Source: an uncultured Muribaculaceae bacterium
Lineage (GTDB): Bacteria; Bacteroidota; Bacteroidia; Bacteroidales; Muribaculaceae
Direction: 5' to 3'
NCBI GenBank assembly: GCA_947629175.1
Contig: CANRCT010000033.1
Location: forward strand, 1-33,984
Length of the DNA: 33,984 nt
The translations under genes were made by a program, and so were the position numbers. How positions within the stretch are numbered: the first letter of the stretch is position 1; every line of letters starts with the position of its first letter. Below, piece by piece: positions 25,720-33,984 of the stretch. Under the pieces are notes generated by a model. That model searched no databases. It saw nothing but the letters and a program-made list of their open reading frames with translations, and was not told the origin of the DNA.

Positions 25720-27171
25720 ATGACTTCGTTTCTTATAGCCCTTGCGGTGCTTGTCGGAGGCTATTTCATATATGGCGCTCTGGTCGACCGCATCATAGGC
25801 ACCGACCCGTCGCGCAAGATGCCTGCATATGAGATGCGCGACGATGTGGACTATCTGCCGATGCCCACATGGAAAGTGTTCCTCATACAGTTTCTCAACA
25901 TAGCCGGCCTCGGCCCTATTTTCGGCGCAATAATGGGCGTGATGTTCGGCCCTGCGGCATTCCTGTGGATCGTGCTCGGCACCATTTTTGCCGGAGCCGT
26001 CCACGATTTTCTCTCCGGAGTGATCTCCATACGCATGGGCGGGGCCTCGCTCCCCGAGATCGTCGGCCATGAGCTGGGTACGGGAGTGAAACAGGTGATG
26101 CGCGGCTTCTCGGTGTTACTGCTCGTGCTGGTTGGAGCCGTGTTCGTGCTCACTCCCGCCGACATACTTGCCGGCCTGACCCCCGACGCGCTCGACCGCA
26201 CCATATGGATAGCCGTCATACTCGGCTATTACATGCTCGCCACCCTGCTGCCGATCGACAAACTGATAGGCAATCTCTATCCTCTCTTCGGAGTGGCCCT
26301 GCTCTTTATGGCGGTAGGCCTGCTCGGATATCTGCTCTTCGGGGATACTGGCTTACCGATGGATTTCAGCGCAGGGTTTGCCAACCAGAGCGCCGATCCG
26401 GTGCATCATCCGATATTCCCGATGATGTTTGTCAGTATAGCGTGCGGCGCCATATCCGGATTCCACGCCACGCAGTCGCCCATGATGGCCCGATGTCTCA
26501 AAAACGAGAAGCTCGCGCGTCCGATATTCTACGGCGCCATGGTGACCGAAGGCATCGTGGCTCTTATCTGGGCTGCCGCGGCCATAGCGTTTGCCGGCGG
26601 CTATCAGCAGCTGTCGTCCTACATGGCCGCGCACGGCAACAGCGCAGGAGCCCTCGTCAGCGAGATCTCGTTCACATGGCTCGGCACCGCCGGAGGCATC
26701 CTGGCCATCCTCGGCGTGGTGGCCGCCCCGATAAGCACCGGCGACACAGCTCTGCGCAGCGCCCGTCTGATCGTGGCCGACTTCATGCACATGAAGCAGC
26801 ACACCATCTGGCGCCGTCTGCTGATATCCGTGCCGCTCTTTGCTGCCGTCTTCGCCCTGATGATGATAGATTTCAACGTGTTGTGGCGCTACTTCGCATG
26901 GAGCAACCAGACGCTGGCTGTCTTCACGCTGTGGGCTGTGACCGTATATATGGCCCGCCATGGCAAAGCCTATATCGTCAGTCTGCTGCCGGCGATGTTC
27001 ATGACGGCCGTAAGCGTGAGCTATCTGCTTTTCGCACGCCGTCCGGAAGGCTTCGGACTGGATCTGACAGTGGCGGTAGGCGCCGGCATAGCTGTGGCCA
27101 CACTGTTTGCCGCAATGTTTGCAAGATATGTCCGCGGACTCAGCCGTAAAACAAATTTTGCCACCAAATGA
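25720..27171 (+). CDS. cstA: Carbon starvation protein CstA-family transporter
   Basis: Polytopic inner-membrane protein; 483 residues, the short form of the family (E. coli CstA is about 700). Many membrane helices run from MTSFLIALAVLVGGYFIYGALVDRI to the last segment near residues 450-475. Family-like motifs are FLNIAGLGPIFGAIMG (about residues 57-72), FAGAVHDFLSGVISIRMGG (about 91-109) and SGFHATQSPMMARCLKNE (about 247-264). CstA proteins take up peptides and, in some species, pyruvate; which applies here cannot be decided. The stop codon overlaps the next gene (ATGATGA), indicating translational coupling with the histidinol-phosphatase-like gene. Confidence 0.93.
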   Translation: MTSFLIALAVLVGGYFIYGALVDRIIGTDPSRKMPAYEMRDDVDYLPMPTWKVFLIQFLNIAGLGPIFGAIMGVMFGPAAFLWIVLGTIFAGAVHDFLSGVISIRMGGASLPEIVGHELGTGVKQVMRGFSVLLLVLVGAVFVLTPADILAGLTPDALDRTIWIAVILGYYMLATLLPIDKLIGNLYPLFGVALLFMAVGLLGYLLFGDTGLPMDFSAGFANQSADPVHHPIFPMMFVSIACGAISGFHATQSPMMARCLKNEKLARPIFYGAMVTEGIVALIWAAAAIAFAGGYQQLSSYMAAHGNSAGALVSEISFTWLGTAGGILAILGVVAAPISTGDTALRSARLIVADFMHMKQHTIWRRLLISVPLFAAVFALMMIDFNVLWRYFAWSNQTLAVFTLWAVTVYMARHGKAYIVSLLPAMFMTAVSVSYLLFARRPEGFGLDLTVAVGAGIAVATLFAAMFARYVRGLSRKTNFATK

Positions 27172-27986
27172 TGACCAACCGAGAAATAACCGACATAGCT
27201 GCACAGACCGACGCTTACTGCCTTCACTCCCACACGCAGTTCTGCGACGGCCGCGCCACTATGGAGGAGATGGCCGAAGCAGCCTGCAATGCGGGAATGA
27301 AACATTATGGTTTCTCGCCCCACTCCCCTATCATAGTAGAATCGAGCTGCAACATGAGCCGCGACTCCGTAGACTACTACCTCATGGAGTGCCAGCGGCT
27401 CAAGGAGCTTTATGCCGGAAGAATGAATATCTATGCCGGCATGGAGATCGACTATCTCGGCCCGCAGTGGGGACCAGCTTCCGATTTCTTCAAGGCGCTG
27501 CCGCTCGACTACTCCATCGGCTCTATCCATTTCGTGCCGACACGTGATGGAGAATATGTGGATATCGACGGCCGCTTCGAAAATTTCAGATGGAAGATGC
27601 ACGACTATTTCGGCGATGACATACGATGGGTTGTGGAACAGTATTTCAGCCAGACTCACGCCATGATCGATGCCGGGGGATTCAACATCATCGGGCATTT
27701 CGACAAAGTGGGCCACAATGCATCACATTTCCGGGCAGGCATCGAGGATGAGCCATGGTATGCCGCTCTTGTCGACGGGGTGATCGACCATATCGCGAGC
27801 GCAGGCATTATTGCTGAAGTCAACACCAAGGCCCTCGCGGAGCATCATCGCACTTTTCCCGGCGAGCGCCTCTGGAAAAAAGTCAAGGAAGCGGGAATAC
27901 CGCTGATAGTCAACAGCGACGCCCACTTCCCCGATCTCATCAACGCCGGACGCGCTGAAACCATCAGCCGGCTCCGCGACATCTGA
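27168..27986 (+). CDS. PHP-family histidinol-phosphatase
   Basis: 272 residues, a single PHP-domain metallohydrolase. The first metal motif is H20-S-H22 in CLHSHTQFCDG. Further candidate ligands are H46 and H49 in YGFSPHSP, E91 in GMEIDYLG, H in GSIHFV and FNIIGHFD, and the D-A-H in VNSDAHFP near residue 250. This set is the usual trinuclear PHP site. The best match is the HisK/HisJ-type histidinol-phosphatase, which removes phosphate from L-histidinol phosphate in histidine synthesis. No other his genes are nearby, so another phosphoester substrate is possible. ATG 27171 is an alternative start three bases later. The start overlaps the cstA stop. Confidence 0.88.
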   Translation: MMTNREITDIAAQTDAYCLHSHTQFCDGRATMEEMAEAACNAGMKHYGFSPHSPIIVESSCNMSRDSVDYYLMECQRLKELYAGRMNIYAGMEIDYLGPQWGPASDFFKALPLDYSIGSIHFVPTRDGEYVDIDGRFENFRWKMHDYFGDDIRWVVEQYFSQTHAMIDAGGFNIIGHFDKVGHNASHFRAGIEDEPWYAALVDGVIDHIASAGIIAEVNTKALAEHHRTFPGERLWKKVKEAGIPLIVNSDAHFPDLINAGRAETISRLRDI

Positions 27987-28008
27987 CAATATCTCAATTA
28001 TCCATCAC

Positions 28009-28764
28009 ATGAAATTCATAGGCATCATACCGGCACGCTACGCTTCAACGCGTTTCCCTGGCAAACCGCTGGCCATACTTGGCGGCAAGACAATGATAGA
28101 AAGGGTCTATACACAGGCCCGGCTTGAACTCGACGAGGTAGTGGTGGCCACCGACGACGACCGCATAGCCGGTGCGGTGGAAGCCTTCGGAGGAGTGGCC
28201 GTAATGACCTCGCCGGCCCACCGCAGCGGCACCGACCGCTGCTGCGAGGCCTTTGACTCGGTAGGCTCCGACGCCGACGTGGTGATCAACATCCAGGGCG
28301 ACGAACCTTTTATCGATCCCCGACAGATAGCGCAGCTTAAGGGCTGCTTCAACGACCGCTCCACCGATATAGCCACGCTTGTCCGTCGCTTCGATCCAAA
28401 GCGAGGGTTCGACGCACTCTTTGATCCGAACACACCCAAAGTAGTGATGGATGACGTCGGACATGCCCTTTATTTCAGCCGGTCGGTCATACCGTATGTG
28501 CGCGGCCACGAATGGAAGGAATGGCTTGACAACGCTGTGTTCCACACCCATGTAGGCATTTACGCCTACCGCACAAAGGTGCTTCACGAGATAGTCAGCC
28601 TTCCGCAGTCGCCTCTCGAACTGGCAGAGTCGCTCGAACAGCTGCGCTGGCTCCAGGCCGGCTACCGGATCACCACAGCCGTCACCGACTGCGAGACCAT
28701 AGGCATAGACACCCCTGACGACCTGCGTCACGCCGAGGAATTGCTCACAAACCTAAAAAAATGA
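28009..28764 (+). CDS. kdsB: CMP-KDO synthetase
   Basis: 3-deoxy-manno-octulosonate cytidylyltransferase, which activates KDO as CMP-KDO for lipopolysaccharide core synthesis; 251 residues, as expected. The nucleotide-binding signature IPARYASTRFPGKPL is at residues 7-21. Further family motifs are VVATDDDRI, SGTDRCCEA, NIQGDEPFI (the metal/CTP-binding region) and YFSRSVIPY. The end ESLEQLRWLQAGYRI is typical. The stop overlaps the next start (ATGA), coupling it to the M16-like gene. Confidence 0.97.
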   Translation: MKFIGIIPARYASTRFPGKPLAILGGKTMIERVYTQARLELDEVVVATDDDRIAGAVEAFGGVAVMTSPAHRSGTDRCCEAFDSVGSDADVVINIQGDEPFIDPRQIAQLKGCFNDRSTDIATLVRRFDPKRGFDALFDPNTPKVVMDDVGHALYFSRSVIPYVRGHEWKEWLDNAVFHTHVGIYAYRTKVLHEIVSLPQSPLELAESLEQLRWLQAGYRITTAVTDCETIGIDTPDDLRHAEELLTNLKK

Positions 28765-30062
28765 TCAGATCCACGCCACCCGACCGGTCAAAGGCCCCTG
28801 AGATACATCAGCCGACCGATATCCGGCTTCCGAAGCTGCATGACCTGACGCTCGACAATGGCATCAGGGTGTCGGTGCTGAACCAGCCCGACATGGAGAT
28901 ACACCGTATGACGGTCTTTACCGAAGGAGGACTGGCTGAAGCCGGAAATCCGGCAATAGCGCTCCTCGACTCCCAGCTGCTCCTTGAAGGGACTATGGCT
29001 ACCGACGGCCAATCGCTTGCCAATCTGCTCGATTTCAACGGAGCGTGGACCAACAGCCGCTGCGGCAACCACCATCGCAGCTTCGCCATCTACAATCTTC
29101 CTTCCAGACGATCGAAACTGCTCCCGACGATAATCGAAATCCTTACCCAGCCGGCATTTCCGGCCGATCGCCTGGCCAAATGGCGCGAACGCCTCATCGC
29201 AAGCACGGCCATCGAACAGAAAACCGTAGGCTATCAGGCCTCACTGCTTTCCAACCGGCTGACCATAGGATCGGGGCATCCTTTGTCACAGCCTGCCGAT
29301 CCCGGACATATCGCTGCAGTAGAGCGCGATGACATACTGAACTTCCACAAAAAAAATCTTCATCCCCGCCACATGCGGATTTTCATTACCGGCAGTGTCA
29401 GCACTCAGCTTGAAGAAGAGGTCAACAGATACTTCGGGAGCATACCGGTGCCTGATGGAGAGGAACCTTCGGCAATCATACAGCCTTTTGATATCAATAC
29501 CGGAGCAAGAGGATTCAAGGCTGTCGACGGAGCGCTGCAGAGTGCCGTATGCGCCACTTTGGGCGGTGTAGGACGCACTCATCCCGATTATGCCGCTCTG
29601 AGACTGACCGTAAACTCACTGGGAGGATATTTCGGCAGCCGGCTGTCGACAAATATCCGCGAGAGACTCGGCCTGACCTACGGCATCAACGCCTCTCTTC
29701 TCGGATATGCCGAGGGGAGCCTCATACGCATATCCACCGAGTGCGACAATGCCAGCCGTGATCTTGTAGTAGAAGAGATCGGAGCCGAGATGCGCCGCCT
29801 GGCGTCGGATCCTCCGGGCAGTGACGAGATGGAGCGTATATGCATGACCGAGTACTCATCGCTCCTCGACATAATGGAGACGCCGTTCACTGTAAGCGAT
29901 TTCTATCAGTCGCTTCATGTCAACGGAGTCACTGCCGACTATTTCTACCAGCGTCTTGAAGCCGCCCGCACGATGACTTCCGAGCGGATAGCTGAAATAG
30001 CCGGCAAATATCTCCGGCCGGAGCTGATGACGGTAGCCGTCGCCGGGCCGGAAAATCAATGA
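28761..30062 (+). CDS. M16 peptidase homologue lacking the zinc motif
   Basis: 433 residues, with the two-domain M16B arrangement. The N-terminal half opens with LDNGIRVSVLNQPDMEIHRM, and the second half holds HPDYAALRLTVNSLGGYFGSRLSTNIRERLGLTYGI, the classic C-terminal signature. Where active members have HxxEH (usually within AHFLEHMLFKGT), this protein has ALLDSQLLLEGT at residues 67-78, so all three catalytic residues are absent. It is therefore probably a non-catalytic subunit, like the partner chains of heterodimeric M16 enzymes, but no active M16 gene is present in the window. There is no signal peptide, which suggests a cytoplasmic location. It is cotranslated with kdsB (4-nt overlap) and lies 19 nt before mtaB. 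Confidence 0.88.
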   Translation: MIRSTPPDRSKAPEIHQPTDIRLPKLHDLTLDNGIRVSVLNQPDMEIHRMTVFTEGGLAEAGNPAIALLDSQLLLEGTMATDGQSLANLLDFNGAWTNSRCGNHHRSFAIYNLPSRRSKLLPTIIEILTQPAFPADRLAKWRERLIASTAIEQKTVGYQASLLSNRLTIGSGHPLSQPADPGHIAAVERDDILNFHKKNLHPRHMRIFITGSVSTQLEEEVNRYFGSIPVPDGEEPSAIIQPFDINTGARGFKAVDGALQSAVCATLGGVGRTHPDYAALRLTVNSLGGYFGSRLSTNIRERLGLTYGINASLLGYAEGSLIRISTECDNASRDLVVEEIGAEMRRLASDPPGSDEMERICMTEYSSLLDIMETPFTVSDFYQSLHVNGVTADYFYQRLEAARTMTSERIAEIAGKYLRPELMTVAVAGPENQ

Positions 30063-30081
30063 AACCACTCCTGATAAACAG

Positions 30082-31374
30082 ATGGCTCTTACTTACCTGA
30101 CTCATACTTTCGGCTGCAAACTCAATTTTTCCGAGACGGCGACAATAGCCCGCATGCTCGAAGAGCGCGGATTCACACGGGCCGCAAAGGGCGAACATCC
30201 CGACATTGTCGTGGTCAATACATGCAGCGTCACCGGTGAAGCCGACAAAAAGTGCCGCCAGACCATCAGAGCGATATCCAGGCGCCATCCCCATGCAGCC
30301 ATTGCCGTCACCGGCTGCTACGTGCAGCTCCATCCCGAGGAAGCATCGTCGCTGCCCGGAGTCGTAGTGACGGCCGGCATCGACCGCAAACTCCAGATAG
30401 CAGGGTATGTCGACCAGTGGCTTAACACACATACTCCGGTAGTCGACATCAACAAAGCATCCCTGATCAGGGATTTCGCCCCTTCATGCTCACGCGGCGA
30501 CCGCACGCGCTGGTTTCTTAAAGTGCAGGACGGATGCGACTACTGGTGTACCTATTGCACCATACCCAAGGCCCGCGGCAGAAGCCGGTCGGCAACAATA
30601 AGTCAGCTCGTAAGCCAGGCGGAGGAAGTGGCATCCGAAGGCGGACGCGAGATCGTCATAACGGGAGTGAACATCGGTGATTTCGGAAAACTGACGGGAG
30701 AGACCTTTCTTGACCTATGCAGGGCACTTGACCGTGTCGAAGGGATTGAGCGCTACCGCATATCGTCGATCGAACCGGATCTGCTGACTGACGCGATCAT
30801 AGATTTCGCAGCCACTTCACAACGCTTCATGCCCCACTTCCATCTGCCGCTGCAGTCGGGGGCGGACAGCGTGCTGCGCCTGATGCGACGACACTATGAC
30901 ACAGCCCTCTTTGCCTCGCGCGTAGAGAGAATACTCAAAGTGATGCCCGACGCTTTTATCGGAGTGGATCTCATCACCGGCGCCATGGGCGAGACACGGG
31001 AGCTGTTCGACGAATCGCGCCGGTTCGTCGAGAGTCTTCCTGTCAGCCGCCTCCACGTATTCCCCTACTCCGAGAGGGCCGGCACCCGCGCTCTCGAAAT
31101 CACCCCGCGGATAGATCCGGCCGTGCGCCATGAGCGCTGCCGTGAGATGATAGCTGTATCCGATGCCAAGCTTGCGCAGTTCCAGAGCCGTCATGAGGGG
31201 ACCGTTCGTAAAGTACTCGTGGAACACTCCGTTGACTCCAATGGCCGCATGCACGGCTTCACCGACAACTATATAAAGGTGGAGATGCCGGCTGATCCGC
31301 GTCTGTTCAACACCATTGTCGACGTAAGGCTCTCGGCGGGAGGCGACGACTTCATGAAGGGCGTCGCCGTATGA
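30082..31374 (+). CDS. mtaB: tRNA t6A37 methylthiotransferase MtaB
   Basis: Radical SAM enzyme that adds a methylthio group to N6-threonylcarbamoyladenosine at position 37 of tRNAs reading ANN codons; 430 residues. The N-terminal UPF0004 domain supplies C12 (GCKLN), C48 (NTCSVTG) and C79 (TGCYV) for the auxiliary Fe-S cluster. The radical SAM motif CxxxCxxC is C152-C156-C159 in CDYWCTYC. The C-terminal TRAM domain includes the conserved-type phrase GFTDNYIKVEMP. NTCSVTGEADKKCRQ favours MtaB over MiaB or RimO. It sits in a run of closely spaced genes between the M16 homologue and an acyltransferase (20-nt gap). Confidence 0.95.
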   Translation: MALTYLTHTFGCKLNFSETATIARMLEERGFTRAAKGEHPDIVVVNTCSVTGEADKKCRQTIRAISRRHPHAAIAVTGCYVQLHPEEASSLPGVVVTAGIDRKLQIAGYVDQWLNTHTPVVDINKASLIRDFAPSCSRGDRTRWFLKVQDGCDYWCTYCTIPKARGRSRSATISQLVSQAEEVASEGGREIVITGVNIGDFGKLTGETFLDLCRALDRVEGIERYRISSIEPDLLTDAIIDFAATSQRFMPHFHLPLQSGADSVLRLMRRHYDTALFASRVERILKVMPDAFIGVDLITGAMGETRELFDESRRFVESLPVSRLHVFPYSERAGTRALEITPRIDPAVRHERCREMIAVSDAKLAQFQSRHEGTVRKVLVEHSVDSNGRMHGFTDNYIKVEMPADPRLFNTIVDVRLSAGGDDFMKGVAV

Positions 31375-31394
31375 TATGATGAAATAAAAGAGAT

Positions 31395-32339
31395 ATGACT
31401 ACCCGACTCGAAAATATTATTCACGCTCCTCTCGGCTGGATGCTCCGCGGTTTGGCGCTGCTCCCCTTCGGAGCTCTCTACGCGCTGTCGTCGGCCACGT
31501 TTGCCGTGCTGTATCACGTAGCCCGCTACAGGCGCAGGGTGGTGGCCGACAATCTTGCGAAATGTTTCCCTCATCTTACGGATTCCGAGCGGTCGGCGAT
31601 AGAGCGACAGTTTTACCGCAATCTTTCCGATTATTTCTTCGAAACGATCAAACTGCTCCATGTGAGCGATGAAGAGATGCGCCGGCGCATCGTGTTCGAA
31701 GATATGGAAGTGCTCGACTCGCTGTTTGATCAGGGGAAATCGGTAGTGGCCTACTTCTCCCACTGCTTCAACTGGGAGTGGGCGCCGGCCATCACTCTAT
31801 GGAGCCGATATGCCGGACGCGACGACGTCAGATTCTGTCAGGTATACCGTCCGCTTAAAAACCGCTGGACCGACCGGTTCATGCTGCGGCTGCGCTCTCG
31901 CTTCGGCTCTCTGTCGCTGCCGAAGCGCACTGTGCTCAGAGATCTGCTGCGCATGCGCAACGAAGGCATCATGAGCGTCACCGGCTTCATGAGCGACCAG
32001 AAGCCAAGCCATGGCGATCCGACGCTTCCGCTTATGTTCCTCCGTCGACCTACCGCCATGATCACCGGCACGGAGACGCTCGCACGCAAACTGAAGACCG
32101 GAGTGATATATTTCGATCTCAGCCACATCAGCCGCGGGCATTACCGCCTGAAGCTCCGTCCGATTGCCGAAGATGCGTCGCTGACAACCCCGATGGAGAT
32201 AACGCGCCGGTATGCCGAGCTCCTGCAGCAGTCGATCGACCGCGATCCGGCCGACTGGCTCTGGACCCACAAGAGATGGAAAAAACCGGTGGAATTGCCT
32301 GTTGAAGAGATTTCCAGTCATGAACAACCAGCAAGATAA
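31395..32339 (+). CDS. LpxL/HtrB-type lipid A acyltransferase
   Basis: Lysophospholipid acyltransferase family; 314 residues. One hydrophobic segment lies near residues 18-40, fitting an inner-membrane-anchored protein. The catalytic HX4(D/E) motif is H123-CFNW-E128 in YFSHCFNWEWAP. Further family features are VVADNLAKCFP, FMSDQKPS and the end DPADWLWTHKRWKK. Members add a late acyl chain to lipid A, consistent with kdsB upstream; the exact acyl chain and position cannot be deduced. The last 20 nt overlap the following glycosyltransferase gene, so the two are coupled. Confidence 0.92.
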   Translation: MTTRLENIIHAPLGWMLRGLALLPFGALYALSSATFAVLYHVARYRRRVVADNLAKCFPHLTDSERSAIERQFYRNLSDYFFETIKLLHVSDEEMRRRIVFEDMEVLDSLFDQGKSVVAYFSHCFNWEWAPAITLWSRYAGRDDVRFCQVYRPLKNRWTDRFMLRLRSRFGSLSLPKRTVLRDLLRMRNEGIMSVTGFMSDQKPSHGDPTLPLMFLRRPTAMITGTETLARKLKTGVIYFDLSHISRGHYRLKLRPIAEDASLTTPMEITRRYAELLQQSIDRDPADWLWTHKRWKKPVELPVEEISSHEQPAR

Positions 32340-33351
32340 AGCATCGACAGCCGTAGTGATCCTCAACTGGAACGGCAGCGCTCTGCTGAGACGTTTCCTC
32401 CCGTCGGTTATCGCCAACACACCCCGATCCGTAGCCCGGGTCATAGTGGCCGACAACGGCTCGACCGATGAATCGCTCTCGCTGCTTGAATGCGACTTTC
32501 CCGAAGTCGAGGTGATGAAAATGAACCGCAACTACGGGTTCGCCGAAGGCTACAACAGAGCCATCGCAGCAATTGAAGCCAAATATATCGTTCTGCTCAA
32601 TTCCGACGTATCCACTCCTGCCGGATGGCTGCAGCCGCTCATAGAATTCATGGAATCTCATCCCGATGCCGGCGCCTGTCAGCCCAAGATCCTGTCGGCC
32701 GACGATCCGGCGAAGTTTGAATACGCAGGGGCCGCGGGTGGCTTCCTCGACCGCAACGGCTACCCTTACTGTCGCGGTAGGGTCTTCTCGACAATAGAAT
32801 CCGACAACGGCCAGTACGACGACACAGCCCCGGTGATGTGGGCTTCGGGCGCCGCTCTGATGGTACGCCGTGAAGTATATCTTTCAACCGGAGGCCTCGA
32901 TCCGGCTTTTTTCGCCCACATGGAGGAGATTGATCTCTGCTGGCGCATGAGGCTTGCCGGATGGAAAGTCTATGCTGTGGGGAGTACCGCAGTATATCAT
33001 CTCGGCGGAGGGAGTCTGCCCGCTTCTGATCCCCGCAAGACATACCTCAATTTCCGCAACAATCTGCTGATGCTCCACCGCAATCTGCCCGACCGGGTAC
33101 GTGGACGGAGGCTGTTTGTCCGCCGTATTCTCGACACCGCAGCCTGGATGAAGTCCATAGCGACCATGCATTGGGGCGACGCGTGCGCCATATTGCGCGC
33201 GCATCGCGACTACAGGAAAATGAGGGGAAATCTCACGATGATCAACACCGACGGCCCCGACCTTCTCCGCACAGTGCCTGAAGGCAGAAAAAATGTGCTT
33301 GTCGCATATTATCTGCGAGGCAAGCACACTTTCAGAAGTATTCAATACTAA
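32320..33351 (+). CDS. Glycosyltransferase family 2
   Basis: 343 residues, GT-A fold. The N-terminus STAVVILNWNGS begins the first strand. The nucleotide-binding Asp is D45 in VADNGSTD, and the NSD version of the DxD metal motif is at 94-96 in LLNSDVSTP. MEEIDLCWRMRLAGWKVY carries the acceptor-side ED-type motif seen in rhamnosyl- and related glycosyltransferases. It probably extends a cell-surface glycan (O-antigen, lipid A-linked or exopolysaccharide); donor and acceptor are unknown. The ATG at 32320 is chosen because an in-frame ATG at 32212 would add 36 residues encoded inside the acyltransferase gene and not resembling the family. The start overlaps the upstream gene by 20 nt. It converges on the minus-strand lipoprotein gene 59 nt away. 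Confidence 0.93.
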   Translation: MNNQQDKASTAVVILNWNGSALLRRFLPSVIANTPRSVARVIVADNGSTDESLSLLECDFPEVEVMKMNRNYGFAEGYNRAIAAIEAKYIVLLNSDVSTPAGWLQPLIEFMESHPDAGACQPKILSADDPAKFEYAGAAGGFLDRNGYPYCRGRVFSTIESDNGQYDDTAPVMWASGAALMVRREVYLSTGGLDPAFFAHMEEIDLCWRMRLAGWKVYAVGSTAVYHLGGGSLPASDPRKTYLNFRNNLLMLHRNLPDRVRGRRLFVRRILDTAAWMKSIATMHWGDACAILRAHRDYRKMRGNLTMINTDGPDLLRTVPEGRKNVLVAYYLRGKHTFRSIQY

Positions 33352-33410
33352 ACAGGAACAAACTCATCGGGAGTTTCATTTCCTCCCATGGAAGCCACGG
33401 CCGTGCCGCC

Positions 33411-33905
33411 CTACTCAGCGGCAGCCGCCACAGGACTATATGCGGTAGAGTCGTTCTGCATGGCAGCCTGATGGGCATCGTATTCGCCGAGAGTCTGTCG
33501 GAAAGTCTCCACTATATCCGAAGGATTTATAGATTGCCCGAGCGAACCGCTTTCGGCCGACATCTTCTGCCATAATGCTGTGGCTTCTCCGGCGTTCTTA
33601 TCCATAGCTGCATCGTAGCAGTCGACAGCCCTTCGCATCGACCGTTCGGTTGCGGCCTGATCACCGGTTGTAGCACCGACAAAAGCCAGAGTGATATAGC
33701 TGAGTGTAAGTTCGCCAAGAGTCTTGACTGAACATTCGGGAAGCCTTTCATAGAGATTGTCGCAAAGATTTGTCACCTTTTCGAAATCCTGACTGCTGAT
33801 AGCGTCGGTAATTTCCTGACACTCCTTCTCTTGGTCTCTTGCGCATGCGACTCCCAAAAATACGAGCCCGGCTACTGCCATGAATGCCAATATGCGTTTT
33901 ATCAT
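33411..33905 (-). CDS. Small putative lipoprotein of unknown function
   Basis: 164 residues. The first 20 residues are a signal peptide (MIKRILAFMAVAGLVFLGVA) followed by Cys21. The lipobox GVAC has Gly where Leu is usual at -3, so lipidation is likely but not certain. The mature protein is short, acidic and apparently all-helical (KECQEITDAISSQDFEKVTNL, then MRRAVDCYDAAMDKNAGEAT), with a spacing that faintly recalls a single TPR-like repeat. No domain was recognised. It is on the minus strand, opposite to every other confident gene here. It may be cotranscribed with a gene that begins beyond the right edge, since no promoter box is visible in the 79 bases upstream. Confidence 0.75.
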   Translation of the reverse strand: MIKRILAFMAVAGLVFLGVACARDQEKECQEITDAISSQDFEKVTNLCDNLYERLPECSVKTLGELTLSYITLAFVGATTGDQAATERSMRRAVDCYDAAMDKNAGEATALWQKMSAESGSLGQSINPSDIVETFRQTLGEYDAHQAAMQNDSTAYSPVAAAAE

Positions 33906-33917
33906 AATTAGGGATAT

Positions 33918-33984
33918 TCAGTTAATAGCGTCATATTCTGGGTCGAGACAGCCCGATGCCTGGGTTAAAGGCGCCGAGGGCGAA
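33918..33984 (-). CDS. Possible 3' end of an upstream gene (partial)
   Basis: Reading leftwards from the window edge on the minus strand, one frame stays open to a TGA at 33918-33920 and would encode the C-terminus ...LTQASGCLDPEYDAIN. It would end 12 nt before the lipoprotein gene, as in an operon. A second frame is open to a TGA at 33931-33933 (...NPGIGLSRPRI), so the choice of frame, and whether either is coding, is unsure. Confidence 0.25.
   Translation of the reverse strand, partial: SPSAPLTQASGCLDPEYDAIN

Noticed and set aside
33369-33405. Terminator between the convergent genes (GGGAG/CTCCC hairpin at 33369-33387 and palindrome CACGGCCGTG at 33396-33405)
   Set aside because: Neither stem is followed by a T-run on either strand, and the 5-bp stem is weak. 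They may still help 3'-end formation, but I cannot support a terminator call.
1-33984. tRNA, rRNA or riboswitch genes
   Set aside because: I scanned the intergenic stretches and saw no cloverleaf, rRNA-like sequence or known riboswitch core; the only structured leader recognised is the pheA attenuator.

Overview
The window looks like chromosome from a GC-rich member of the Bacteroidales, plausibly a gut Muribaculaceae-type organism. The reasons are promoters of the Bacteroidota form (TTG, about 20 nt, TAnnTTTG), the virtual absence of Shine-Dalgarno sequences, a four-gene Phe/Tyr operon of the Bacteroides type, many six-bladed beta-propeller lipoproteins, and a flotillin-like FloA. The family-level placement is an inference. 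All confident genes lie on the + strand except a small lipoprotein gene (and perhaps a partial gene) at the right end.

Layout. 1-617: gene-free DNA with short degenerate direct repeats and a purine-rich tract. 618-1148: a small DUF6155-like protein. 1279-5282: valS and hisS. 5294-9547: a complete aromatic amino acid operon with promoter, Phe/Tyr-rich leader peptide, attenuator hairpin, prephenate dehydratase, aminotransferase, DAHP synthase/chorismate mutase, prephenate dehydrogenase and a strong terminator. 9682-23204: a 13.5 kb tightly packed operon for an RND-type envelope pump: one lipoprotein adaptor, two different RND transporters, one TolC-like outer membrane protein, and four six-bladed beta-propeller lipoproteins placed between them. 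23275-27986: a TPR/PD40 propeller protein, FloA, the peptide/pyruvate transporter CstA and a PHP-type histidinol-phosphatase. 28009-33351: KdsB, a catalytically degenerate M16 peptidase homologue, MtaB, an LpxL-type acyltransferase and a GT2 glycosyltransferase. 33411-33905 (-): a small lipoprotein.

Two points stand out. First, the leader at 5347-5506 has all the parts of ribosome-mediated attenuation: a run with nine Phe/Tyr codons out of ten, a 7-bp antiterminator pairing whose left arm lies inside the leader ORF, and a competing terminator with a T-run. It sits in front of an operon that makes both Phe and Tyr. Second, the RND operon interleaves four propeller lipoproteins with pump parts. 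Two of these are recent tandem duplicates, and all share a G-x-G-P motif. This suggests dedicated periplasmic accessory or sensor subunits for a possibly heteromeric RND pump, an arrangement I do not recognise as a characterised system.
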